Origin: Candidatus Heimdallarchaeota archaeon | GTDB taxonomy: Archaea; Asgardarchaeota; Heimdallarchaeia; Hodarchaeales; Hodarchaeaceae | Reading direction: 5' to 3' | Length of the DNA stretch: 64,000 nucleotides | Assembly: GCA_020353515.1 (NCBI GenBank) | Contig: CP070695.1 | Coordinates: forward strand, 2,967,231 to 3,031,230 | Shown: piece by piece, positions 1 to 7,226 of the stretch | Layout: every line of letters starts with the position of its first letter | How positions within the stretch are numbered: position 1 is the first letter of the stretch | Position numbers and translations under genes: made by a program | The notes under the pieces: model-generated | Database searches by the model: none | What the model saw: only the letters and a program-made list of their open reading frames with translations | What the model was told of the DNA's origin: nothing

Positions 1-380
1 TATCAAATCCGTTCGATCGGGGTGAAGAGATCATAACAGGGATATATTCTAATGCGAACTCATATGAACCAGCCCTGAATATTACTAATAATGGTACTAT
101 TGATAATTTACCTAATGATGCAGTTGTTGAAGTACCTGTTATCCTTAATAGAAAAGATGTCTCAGGTTTGCGAATGGGACCATTACCAGAAGGAATAGCT
201 GCATTATGTCAACAGGAAATATCAATTGCCAAACTAATAACGAAAGCCTCTATAGAAGGAGACCGAGAAGCTGCTCTTCAAGCATTTGTTTTGATGGTCG
301 ATGATTTCAGATTGGCTGAAAATTTGCTTGAAGATTACATCCAAACCCATAAGAAATATCTCCCTCAATTTTATACTTAA
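1..380 (+). CDS. Glycoside hydrolase family 4 enzyme, C-terminal fragment (5' end outside window)
   Basis: This is the 3' end of a gene that begins before the window. The frame is open from base 3 and gives about 125 residues ending in a TAA at 378-380. The segment NLPNDAVVEVPV near the middle, followed by G-x-LPEGIAALCQQ and the helical tail with GDREAALQAF, matches the C-terminal region of GH4 enzymes (alpha-galactosidase, alpha-glucosidase or 6-phospho-glucosidase type). Those enzymes use NAD+ and a divalent metal through a redox-elimination mechanism. The catalytic and NAD-binding parts are missing here, so substrate cannot be judged. An HAD phosphatase follows 59 bases downstream on the same strand. 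The family call is fairly safe, the substrate is not. Confidence 0.8.
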   Translation, partial: SNPFDRGEEIITGIYSNANSYEPALNITNNGTIDNLPNDAVVEVPVILNRKDVSGLRMGPLPEGIAALCQQEISIAKLITKASIEGDREAALQAFVLMVDDFRLAENLLEDYIQTHKKYLPQFYT

Positions 381-439
381 GGTTCAGCAATGCTTTTTAC
401 TTCTGTTCATTGAATCACATTACGATTTGGAGCTATTAC

Positions 440-1093
440 ATGAATAAAGAATTAAAATTACTAATTTTCGATTTAGATGATACCTTACTTCATTCAAATA
501 TTAAATATTCGAAGATTCGACTCCAAATTGCGAACCTTTTTCCAAATCACCTTTCAAAGGAAATCATATCTAAAACACCAATTCTCGAATTATTAAAGAA
601 ATTAGAGCATTTAAACTCTGATAAATTTGCTGAAGGTTATCGGATAGTTGATGAAGCTGAAAAAGAAGCAACTCAAACTGCAACTGTAATATCAGGAGCT
701 GAAAAGATCCCTGAAATGCTAAAGAAATACGCCCTAGATTCAGTAATATATACAAATAACTCTAAACGAACCATTGAACTCTATTTAGCTAATCCGACTT
801 TCAAATTCCTTAAGAAATTTTATATTTTAACTAGAGACGATGTTAACCATCCCAAACCTGATCCTGAGGGACTATTATCCATAATAAAAGAATTTCGGGA
901 TAAACAGATCACAGAAGATAATACAATATACATAGGTGATTCATATATTGATGCAATAGCCGCAGACAAAGCAAATATCAGATTTATTTGGTTCAATTCA
1001 CGAAAAATAGATCAAACCCTATTTCCAAGTTCTCCGTATGCCATTTTAACTGAGTGGTCTGATTTTGAGGCAATTCTAAAAGGTCTGTGTTAA
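440..1093 (+). CDS. HAD-superfamily hydrolase (phosphatase-like)
   Basis: This is a 217-aa cytosolic protein when started at the ATG at 440. An upstream TTG in frame at 410 is possible but would add ten residues before the conserved core. The HAD motifs are in order: I is IFDLDDTLL with the two catalytic Asp at 11 and 13, II is VIYTNNSKRT, III is the Lys in HPKPDPEGL, and IV is IYIGDSYIDAIAA. The inserted helical cap between motifs I and II makes it subfamily IA, like phosphoglycolate phosphatases and pyrimidine nucleotidases. The substrate is not evident. Its stop codon sits two bases before the ATG of the MFS gene, so the two are probably cotranscribed. Confidence 0.85.
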   Translation: MNKELKLLIFDLDDTLLHSNIKYSKIRLQIANLFPNHLSKEIISKTPILELLKKLEHLNSDKFAEGYRIVDEAEKEATQTATVISGAEKIPEMLKKYALDSVIYTNNSKRTIELYLANPTFKFLKKFYILTRDDVNHPKPDPEGLLSIIKEFRDKQITEDNTIYIGDSYIDAIAADKANIRFIWFNSRKIDQTLFPSSPYAILTEWSDFEAILKGLC

Positions 1094-1095
1094 CA

Positions 1096-2487
1096 ATGAC
1101 AAAAAATTTCAGTCCAACAAGCAATCTCATTGCATTATGTTTAGCCTCATTTGTTGTAGTAACAGGATTTGGAGTCATATTACCCTTCTTCCCCTTATAC
1201 GCTAAAGAGATATTATTTAAGTTCTACTTCCTCGGTTTCCCGATTGGAATAGCTTTCCAAATCGGGATAATGACCTCTGCTTTTATGTTTACAAGATTTC
1301 TTTTAGCTCCAGCATATGGCGACCTATCCGATGTTTCAGGACGAAAACCTATAATCCTAGTCGGAATGAGTATATACACATTTCTATTGTTCGGATTTGG
1401 TCTTGCATTTGACTTTTTATCGTTATTAACTTTGCGAGGATTGCAGGGAATAGCTTCTGCTGCTGTTTGGCCAGTTGGAGAGGCATTAATTGTCGATACA
1501 TCTTCTAAAACCTCAACAGGGAGAAATTTAGGCTATTATATTATGTCCATGCAGGCAGGAATGGCAGCTGGCCCATTTATAGGCTTTATCTTTTATGCAA
1601 GCCTAAATGGATTTGTTGGTTTCCCTCCATTGTTAGCATATCGTTTGACTTTCATATGTCAGGGGATTATGGGGCTTCTAGCAACTATAATAGTAGCTCT
1701 CTTGGTCAAAGATCCGAGTCAATTTGAGAAAGAGCCTTTATCCATCATTGCTAGTTTCGTGATTGCAATAAAACAGATGGGAAGAAAAACGATCCAGAGT
1801 CCAAAATATCTAATAACAATATTCTCTGGTTCAGCAGTTTATAGGAATAAGAGTCTTTATACAATTTATTTAGTAGCCATAATCAATGGTTTTGGTAATG
1901 CTATGATCTTTCCAATTATTGCCCTCTTTCTTGATGATTATTATTTATTAGACCCTGAAATCATCGCTTTGGTCATTGGTGTTGTAGGTATTCTTGCACT
2001 TTCTGGAAATCCCTTAGGTGGAATATTAAGTGATAAATTTGCTCGTAAACATGTTGTGTGGATATCTGGGTTACTGAGAGGAGTACTTTACCTTTTCTTA
2101 GGAATTAAATGGGGACTATTAGCAGCTATTATTGTCTTTACTTTTCAACGTTTTCTATGGGCTATTTATCAACCTGCATTTAGAGCCACGCAGAGTGAAT
2201 TGATACCAGAAGCAGTTCGAGGAAAAGAATTCGGATTAGTGCAAGCACTCTTTAACCTTGGTTCTGTACTAGGACCTATAATAGGTGGAGCTTTATATGA
2301 TCAATTATTAGGTATAACTTTCAATTTATCTGGTGTGGTGTACCTAGGGGCTGGTATAACATTTGCAGTTGCTGGAATTTTTGGGATAATTGGGAGTATC
2401 ACATTCTTAAAATTCGTAACTATAAATCCCCTAGAAACCCAGAAAAAGGCAATTTTTGTTGCAGAATCATCAACTAGTGAAAAATAA
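1096..2487 (+). CDS. MFS family transporter
   Basis: This 463-aa membrane protein has about 12 predicted helices in two halves. The cytoplasmic loop after helix 2 carries an MFS motif A (GDLSDVSGRKP), and a weaker copy (GILSDKFARKH) appears at the matching place of the second half. Helix 4 shows the usual R-x-x-Q-G pattern (LRGLQGIASA). The ATG at 1096 was preferred to the GTG at 1087, which would overlap the upstream gene. It resembles drug or sugar efflux members, but no residue fixes the substrate. It shares a transcript with the HAD gene, which does not clearly point to a common pathway. Confidence 0.85.
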   Translation: MTKNFSPTSNLIALCLASFVVVTGFGVILPFFPLYAKEILFKFYFLGFPIGIAFQIGIMTSAFMFTRFLLAPAYGDLSDVSGRKPIILVGMSIYTFLLFGFGLAFDFLSLLTLRGLQGIASAAVWPVGEALIVDTSSKTSTGRNLGYYIMSMQAGMAAGPFIGFIFYASLNGFVGFPPLLAYRLTFICQGIMGLLATIIVALLVKDPSQFEKEPLSIIASFVIAIKQMGRKTIQSPKYLITIFSGSAVYRNKSLYTIYLVAIINGFGNAMIFPIIALFLDDYYLLDPEIIALVIGVVGILALSGNPLGGILSDKFARKHVVWISGLLRGVLYLFLGIKWGLLAAIIVFTFQRFLWAIYQPAFRATQSELIPEAVRGKEFGLVQALFNLGSVLGPIIGGALYDQLLGITFNLSGVVYLGAGITFAVAGIFGIIGSITFLKFVTINPLETQKKAIFVAESSTSEK

Positions 2488-2514
2488 CTGAATATCCTTT
2501 TTTCTGTATGCAAA

Positions 2515-2985
2515 TCACTTATCTAAGAATTTTTCTAGAAGTATTGCTTCAAGGATAGAACCATGTCGCTCAATTCGCGTTTTAATAAGTGATTGAAATC
2601 CATTCTTGGTGTAGAAATCCTCTGATTGATCTACTGAGTTTACGATAATTGATGGAAACCCTTTTTCGTACGCTTCCCTCTCAAGGAATCTTATAATTCT
2701 TGAACCAATTCCCCTCCTTTGATACTTGGATTCAACATACATATGTCTGATTTCATTCTCTTTCAATGCCCCCATACCAATAATTTTATCTTTGAGACTA
2801 GCGACGATGATTATACGATCAGTAGCTATTTTTTGAATATATTCACTTGTCCGACTATTAGATATCTGGATTCTTACTTCTATGGGAAGATTCGTTGCAT
2901 GATTAAGGAAATGATCTTGCATAAGAGAGCTGCACCGTTGTGCATCCTCCATTTTAAAATGACGTAATGCTATGTTTGAATCCAT
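2515..2985 (-). CDS. GNAT family N-acetyltransferase
   Basis: This is a 156-aa soluble protein of typical GNAT length. The acetyl-CoA binding motif A is clear: IRHMYVESKYQRRGIGSRII, with the R/Q-x-x-G-x-G/A pattern (QRRGIG). The preceding beta strand is DKIIGMGALKENE, and the later SEDFYTKNGFQ resembles motif B, where the Tyr often acts as general acid. The substrate cannot be read from the sequence. It lies 12 bases downstream of the ArsR gene on the same strand, so it probably shares its promoter and is repressed with it. GNAT genes are sometimes found in arsenic loci (ArsN), but this one is not clearly of that type. Confidence 0.85.
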   Translation of the reverse strand: MDSNIALRHFKMEDAQRCSSLMQDHFLNHATNLPIEVRIQISNSRTSEYIQKIATDRIIIVASLKDKIIGMGALKENEIRHMYVESKYQRRGIGSRIIRFLEREAYEKGFPSIIVNSVDQSEDFYTKNGFQSLIKTRIERHGSILEAILLEKFLDK

Positions 2986-2997
2986 AAATTCACCGTT

Positions 2998-3384
2998 TTA
3001 TAGATCAAAAAGAGTTTTGAGAAAGGTATGTTTTTCTGATTTTAAAAGTGTCCATTTCCCCTTCCTATCTCGTGATATCAATCCAGCATCGTCCAAGATA
3101 GTTAAATGATGAGAAACTGTTGCTTGAGCGAGTCCTGTAATAAACTCTAGTTCACAAGGACATGAAGCTCCCTTATCTATTGACATTAATATATCAAGTC
3201 GTGTTGGCTGATTTAACGCTTTCACTAATTTTCTACCCTCCTTGTATTGATTTTGTTGTTTTGAGGACGAGATGAGATCTTTAATCCGCATTAATTCATT
3301 GATTCTTGCTGGAACGGATTCCCATTTTACCAATTGCATATCGAGAAGTTCAGTAAGTTTCCTTTCGAGTTCCGAATCTCCCAT
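2998..3384 (-). CDS. ArsR-family winged-helix metalloregulator
   Basis: This is a 128-aa DNA-binding protein with an N-terminal helical extension of about 60 residues and an HTH_5-type winged helix (RLDILMSI ... LAQATVSHHLTILDDAGLI). A Cys pair in SCPCEL sits at the start of the region where ArsR/CadC proteins hold their alpha-3 metal thiols, which suggests As(III), Sb(III) or a soft metal as inducer. It is divergent from the decayed permease/ACR3 region at 3528, the usual arrangement of an ars operon. An 8-bp inverted repeat 68-97 bases upstream of its start is a likely operator. The family is clear; the ligand is inferred from the cysteines and the neighbours. Confidence 0.85.
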   Translation of the reverse strand: MGDSELERKLTELLDMQLVKWESVPARINELMRIKDLISSSKQQNQYKEGRKLVKALNQPTRLDILMSIDKGASCPCELEFITGLAQATVSHHLTILDDAGLISRDRKGKWTLLKSEKHTFLKTLFDL

Positions 3385-3451
3385 TAACTAGTTCTCCAAT
3401 CTATGATTATTTCTTTAATATTATGAAGATGACACGAATGAGTCGTTTCGA

Positions 3452-3481
3452 CAAATCGATATATTTAAAAATTTCGATTTG
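3452..3481. promoter_or_regulatory. Inverted repeat, probable ArsR operator over a TATA-like box
   Basis: Perfect 8-bp arms CAAATCGA (3452-3459) and TCGATTTG (3474-3481) flank a 14-bp AT spacer (TATATTTAAAAATT) that looks like an archaeal TATA element. A smaller palindrome GTCG-TTT-CGAC lies immediately to the left at 3442-3452. The site lies between the divergent ArsR gene and the decayed permease/ACR3 locus. A repressor bound here would block TBP access, which is how many archaeal ArsR proteins act. The role is inferred. Confidence 0.5.
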
Positions 3482-3527
3482 ATATCATATTTCATAACAA
3501 TTCTTATCGAATGAAGGCGTAGAGGCA

Positions 3528-3824
3528 GTGAACCTAATTGAAATTCTTCAAGGAGCTGGGGAAAGTTCAATTTTAACTCTTTTTGATTATCTTTCTCTTC
3601 ATGTTAAAATTTAATATTCTGAAACAGTGACCTTATCATTTACCGCTGCTTCAAACAATTTCGAATTAGCTATTGCTGTAGGTATAGCCACCTTTGGTAT
3701 TAATTCTGATCAAGCGTTAGCTACTGTAGTTGGACCTCTCATCGAGGTGCCAGTCCTATTAACCCTAGTCTATCTTGCTCTTTGGTTAAAAAAGTACTTG
3801 TTTAAAAATGAATTACAATGTTGA
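3528..3824 (+). pseudogene. Deletion hybrid: start of a COG0701-type permease joined to the C-terminus of an ACR3 arsenite transporter
   Basis: From the GTG at 3528 the frame reads 28 residues (LIEILQGAGESS ... LFDYLSLHV) that resemble the N-terminus of COG0701 permeases found in arsenic operons, then meets TAA at 3612-3614. In the same frame, directly after the stop, it continues [20 protein letters not shown] and on to the end at 3824. That second part is the conserved last two helices of ACR3 arsenite efflux proteins (about 65 of the usual 350 or so residues). The simplest reading is one large deletion that removed most of two adjacent genes and fused the stubs. The product would not be functional. 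Family matches are from memory of the motifs. Confidence 0.7.
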
Positions 3825-3852
3825 ATATATGCGAATAGGAAGTCTATAGATA

Positions 3853-4101
3853 ATGTCAAAAATAATAGTTGAAGTATTTGGTCCTGGTTGTGCCAAATGT
3901 AAAGCCCTGAAACACAATGCTGAAGAAGCCCTTGAAAAATTGGGTTGGAATGATGCAGAACTTCGGTATATCACGAATGTCGAAGAATATATTGAACGAG
4001 GAATTGCATCCACCCCCGCTCTAGCAGTAAATGGAAAGGTCATTCTCTCTGGAAAATATCTTCCCACGGACAATCTAGTGGAATTACTCCAAAAATATTA
4101 A
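3853..4101 (+). CDS. Small thioredoxin-like protein (redox-active disulfide protein 2 type)
   Basis: This 82-aa protein is a minimal thioredoxin fold. It starts with a beta strand, then the active-site helix FGPGCAKCKALKHNAEEAL with a C-A-K-C pair at about residues 14-17, and later the cis-Pro element GIASTPALAVNGKVILSG typical of the TIGR00412 group. These proteins commonly follow COG0701 permeases in arsenic and heavy-metal operons, where they may reduce or deliver thiols. Here the permease is gone but the thioredoxin is intact, 28 bases after the ACR3 remnant. The family is secure. Its present role is unclear. Confidence 0.85.
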   Translation: MSKIIVEVFGPGCAKCKALKHNAEEALEKLGWNDAELRYITNVEEYIERGIASTPALAVNGKVILSGKYLPTDNLVELLQKY

Positions 4102-4119
4102 GAAAAAAGAATTCTTAGG

Positions 4120-4227
4120 ATGGATTCTCCTCGCGCAATAGAGCTTGGGGGAAGGAGTAGATCTGTTTTCATAAATGGTGAATTGATCGCTATATTCAAT
4201 CTTGAACAGAGGCTGAAAGAGCTATAA
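4120..4227 (+). other. Possible mini-ORF or decayed gene tail (35 codons)
   Basis: An ATG at 4120 opens a 35-codon frame ending at TAA 4225-4227. It contains MDSPRAIELGGRS and then VFINGELIAIFNLEQRLKEL. The pattern of a strand with an NG turn followed by an amphipathic helix looks like the end of a thioredoxin-fold or arsenic-operon accessory protein, but it is too short to name. It is in the same frame as the thioredoxin gene 18 bases upstream, so it could be another remnant of the broken operon. Confidence 0.3.
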
Positions 4228-4561
4228 AATCAACATTTACGACAATTAACCTTGGTAGCTAGAATTTAATCCAACGATTGAAGATAATTTTCTAAGATTA
4301 ATTGATGTTGATATTATGAGATCAATTTACCAGAAAAGATAGTTCTGTTAACAATTATATGTAGCCTTTGGCGGTTATAGATGTCAATATGGGAAGATAA
4401 AAATAAACTTAGATTGTTCTTGTTACATACTCTTGTTTTGTAAATACGAGAATGAATCAGCTTTAAAAATCCTAGATTATCAATCCTTGATAATGTATTA
4501 AAAGGCAAAAGTCTGTGTTGAACACATTAATACTGGTAGTGCGTAAATAAAAAAGTTAAAG
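4228..4561. other. Intergenic stretch, no recognisable gene
   Basis: This AT-rich stretch has only short random open frames on both strands. I see no tRNA, no clear repeat and no strong operator. It may be the rest of the decayed arsenic locus. Confidence 0.4.
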
Positions 4562-4822
4562 TTGGACGTAAAAGTGAGAAGATTTGCTTTTCAAGAACTT
4601 GCATATGCTATTGTAGTAGCAGCCGCATATGGTTTGATAATAGGTATTTATGTCACGAGTGTGATCGATCTTGTTATTATTGAGGCACTACCTCTTTATA
4701 TTATCTTGTGGGTATTATTCATTTGTATGCATCTTGGTGGGATATTTTTGCTTGTAAAACTTGAAGAAATGCAAGAAAATACACAAAAATCAAAAACTTC
4801 ATCAGAGAATGAACAAAAATAA
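4562..4822 (+). CDS. Small two-helix membrane protein of unknown function
   Basis: This 86-aa protein starts from a TTG at 4562. It has two predicted transmembrane helices, about residues 16-40 (AIVVAAAYGLIIGIYVTSVI) and 42-66, followed by a charged, mostly Lys/Glu/Ser tail. The short basic N-terminus (VKVRRF) suggests the ends face the cytoplasm. I do not recognise a family. The real gene status is supported by the clean amphipathic layout and charged tail, but the non-ATG start and lack of a partner keep confidence moderate. It is convergent with the large gene that ends at 4855. Confidence 0.55.
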   Translation: MDVKVRRFAFQELAYAIVVAAAYGLIIGIYVTSVIDLVIIEALPLYIILWVLFICMHLGGIFLLVKLEEMQENTQKSKTSSENEQK

Positions 4823-4854
4823 GTTAATAGAAGACTAGCGAGAGGAAAATGATT

Positions 4855-7107
4855 TTATATAGCTAAAATCTCATCTTTCGACATTTCAGAGATTTTTACC
4901 CAAATTTTTTCTAGTTCTGGTAAAATTTCAGAAATATTTTTTACATTTCCATCAATGATTTTCTGAGCTAGAGAGTCAAGAATTTCTTTCATGTGGTCTG
5001 ACATTTCTGTGGTCTTTTCTTGATCATCATTTAAATCTTTCAATCTCATTTTTATACTACGATGCTCCTGTTCCAACCCAAAGATTTCTGGGAATTGATC
5101 TTTTAATAAATTTAATATGGAATTTTGAATCTTGAGATTTACTTCATTAAAGACTCTTTTTAAGACAATTTCATTGAAATAAAGAACTCTCTCAGCATGT
5201 AACCGAACTTGTCTTTCTCTTTTCAGAGCTTCTTGATGTTCTCTTTCAGCCACTTTCATTGCTTCGATACGTTCTTTTTCCTTCTTTATTACGAGATCAA
5301 TCCTATCAGTAACAGATTCATCAGTGGAGGAAACACCGAACGACTTACTAATATCTCCTGACAACCAAAGGCTTCCTGGTTCATATAGACTCTCTACAGT
5401 TGCACGAGTAATATAATTCTCCAATTTTGCTGCTCGAGCATCAGCCATTGATTTAATCCTTAAATCTGTTAATAATTGGTTAATTTTACTAAAAACCTGC
5501 CTATGTTTCAATGATTTTGCTTGGTACTCTAATGAGGCTTCATTTTGACAAAGAAGTCCAACTAGTTTTGATTCATCACTTGAAAAAAGAATAGACAAAT
5601 TTTTACCAGGATAATTTTGAAGCTCATAAAGGAATTCCACAGGATGAAGACTTATTTCAAGGTTTTGGTCATTTTGGAGTAATATTAACCTAAAAACATT
5701 CGAACAATGATCAATAATGATTTTTATGTGATCCAACAAGCGTTCTGTTTGATCTTTGCTAATCATACTAGATTTAATGCCAAGAGTATCCATTCGTTTA
5801 GACGTGATAGACTTAGGTGAGTCTAGTAACATTTCAATGATTGTTTGCTGTTTATCTTGCTTTAGAAGACAAACAGGGATAAAACCCTGCTCACGTAGCT
5901 CATCTTTTAATTCTAGGAAATTATATTCTTCTTGTAAATTGTGGATATACATTTCCATCCAAGCTGATGATAATATTTTCATGTGTTCAACATCAATGTC
6001 ACCTTGAACGTTTAAACGACTTAAAATCCCTCTAATATCTAGACAACGTTGTTTAGAATAAGAAATAATTGATTGTAGATTTACATTTTGTTCTGAGAGC
6101 ATCAAGTAGTTCCAATTTCCTAGTGTGTTTGAATGACCATTATCAGATTGTCTTTCCTCAAAGTTATGGATATAGAAGAACCTTTCTTCTGGCCTTTGGT
6201 TAGGAATCCTAATTTGAACATGAAATTTGGCAAAAAGCAATTGATAAGGGTTATCAGGTCGACTTGATGTATGATTAAGATAGAGAGAATTCTTCAATTC
6301 TTCCTCTAAGAGTTCCAGAATCTCTTTGGAAACTATCTGTTCATCATAAGTAATAGGGGAAAATAACTCTCTAGAGGTTGTGTCATAAAAAACGGAAGTA
6401 GCAAATTCATATGAACGTCTACCAATATCACCAAACGATTCTAGTTCTTTTACATCATCGAACTTTCTAGTAAAATAATTTTCAACAAATGGGCAGATAA
6501 CAAAAAATCCTGCATCAAAAAAGACTAAAGGATCCATTTTCTCAATAGAAAAATTAGATTTAATATCTTCAAAAAATTCTGAAGCAAATCCTTTATTTAA
6601 AGCACCAGCTAACTCTGCCATTGCCCATCTCAAATCTAAGTTGGGAACCACTTCTTTTAAGAATGAAAAGAACGAAACCGCATATATATCAACTAGATTG
6701 GTCATGATTACTTTTGGATTCACTATTAAACGAGCGTGAGTAACTAAATCTTTCTCTATCTTAACTGCCCAATCATAAAGAAGGGAATATACATGTACGA
6801 GAGACTCAAAATCCATTGTCAGATGTTTCTTAGCCTCGATGAGATTTTCTAGCACAACTTTGACTCGGTCATCCTCATCGACCTTATCTCTTGCTTCTTT
6901 ATCTCGTTTTAGTTTGTCCATGACATAATTTGCAAGGTAAAAGGCAGATACAGCTGTATCAATGTCTGTATGGTATGAACTTGCCAAGTTTTGTAAAAGT
7001 TCATCGTACATAACTTTATACGTACCAAAAATTTCTAGAACATTTCTCCTTCTCTCTAAAACGCCTTTGAGCTCATCAATTAAGGACATACCGTATTCGA
7101 CGGCCAT
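4855..7107 (-). CDS. Large helical cytoplasmic protein of unknown function (750 aa)
   Basis: I do not recognise this protein. It has no signal peptide or membrane segment. Most of it looks alpha-helical, with a middle part of mixed character (around residues 260-330, containing the strand-like FAKFHVQIRIPNQRPEERFF) and a strongly charged coiled coil at about 600-650 (KKEKERIEAMKVAEREHQEA). A second heptad-like helix follows near 680-740. It is single-gene, with convergent and divergent neighbours, so context gives no function. The start chosen is the ATG at 7107; an internal Met six residues later is possible. A scaffold or cytoskeleton-related role is conceivable but not shown. Confidence 0.75.
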   Translation of the reverse strand: MAVEYGMSLIDELKGVLERRRNVLEIFGTYKVMYDELLQNLASSYHTDIDTAVSAFYLANYVMDKLKRDKEARDKVDEDDRVKVVLENLIEAKKHLTMDFESLVHVYSLLYDWAVKIEKDLVTHARLIVNPKVIMTNLVDIYAVSFFSFLKEVVPNLDLRWAMAELAGALNKGFASEFFEDIKSNFSIEKMDPLVFFDAGFFVICPFVENYFTRKFDDVKELESFGDIGRRSYEFATSVFYDTTSRELFSPITYDEQIVSKEILELLEEELKNSLYLNHTSSRPDNPYQLLFAKFHVQIRIPNQRPEERFFYIHNFEERQSDNGHSNTLGNWNYLMLSEQNVNLQSIISYSKQRCLDIRGILSRLNVQGDIDVEHMKILSSAWMEMYIHNLQEEYNFLELKDELREQGFIPVCLLKQDKQQTIIEMLLDSPKSITSKRMDTLGIKSSMISKDQTERLLDHIKIIIDHCSNVFRLILLQNDQNLEISLHPVEFLYELQNYPGKNLSILFSSDESKLVGLLCQNEASLEYQAKSLKHRQVFSKINQLLTDLRIKSMADARAAKLENYITRATVESLYEPGSLWLSGDISKSFGVSSTDESVTDRIDLVIKKEKERIEAMKVAEREHQEALKRERQVRLHAERVLYFNEIVLKRVFNEVNLKIQNSILNLLKDQFPEIFGLEQEHRSIKMRLKDLNDDQEKTTEMSDHMKEILDSLAQKIIDGNVKNISEILPELEKIWVKISEMSKDEILAI

Positions 7108-7226
7108 TATATCACCAGAGAGTATCCAAATAACGAATCAGAAATATAAAGACGGTGACTGTTAATATGTATTTGCCAAAGAAATATTTCAGATTTTAAA
7201 TTTCAGAGATGTTCTTAACGATTATC

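Noticed and set aside
4314..4508. Open frame on the minus strand (64 codons)
   Set aside because: Composition is low in normal protein pattern, there is no ribosome-binding site, and it falls in AT-rich intergenic DNA.
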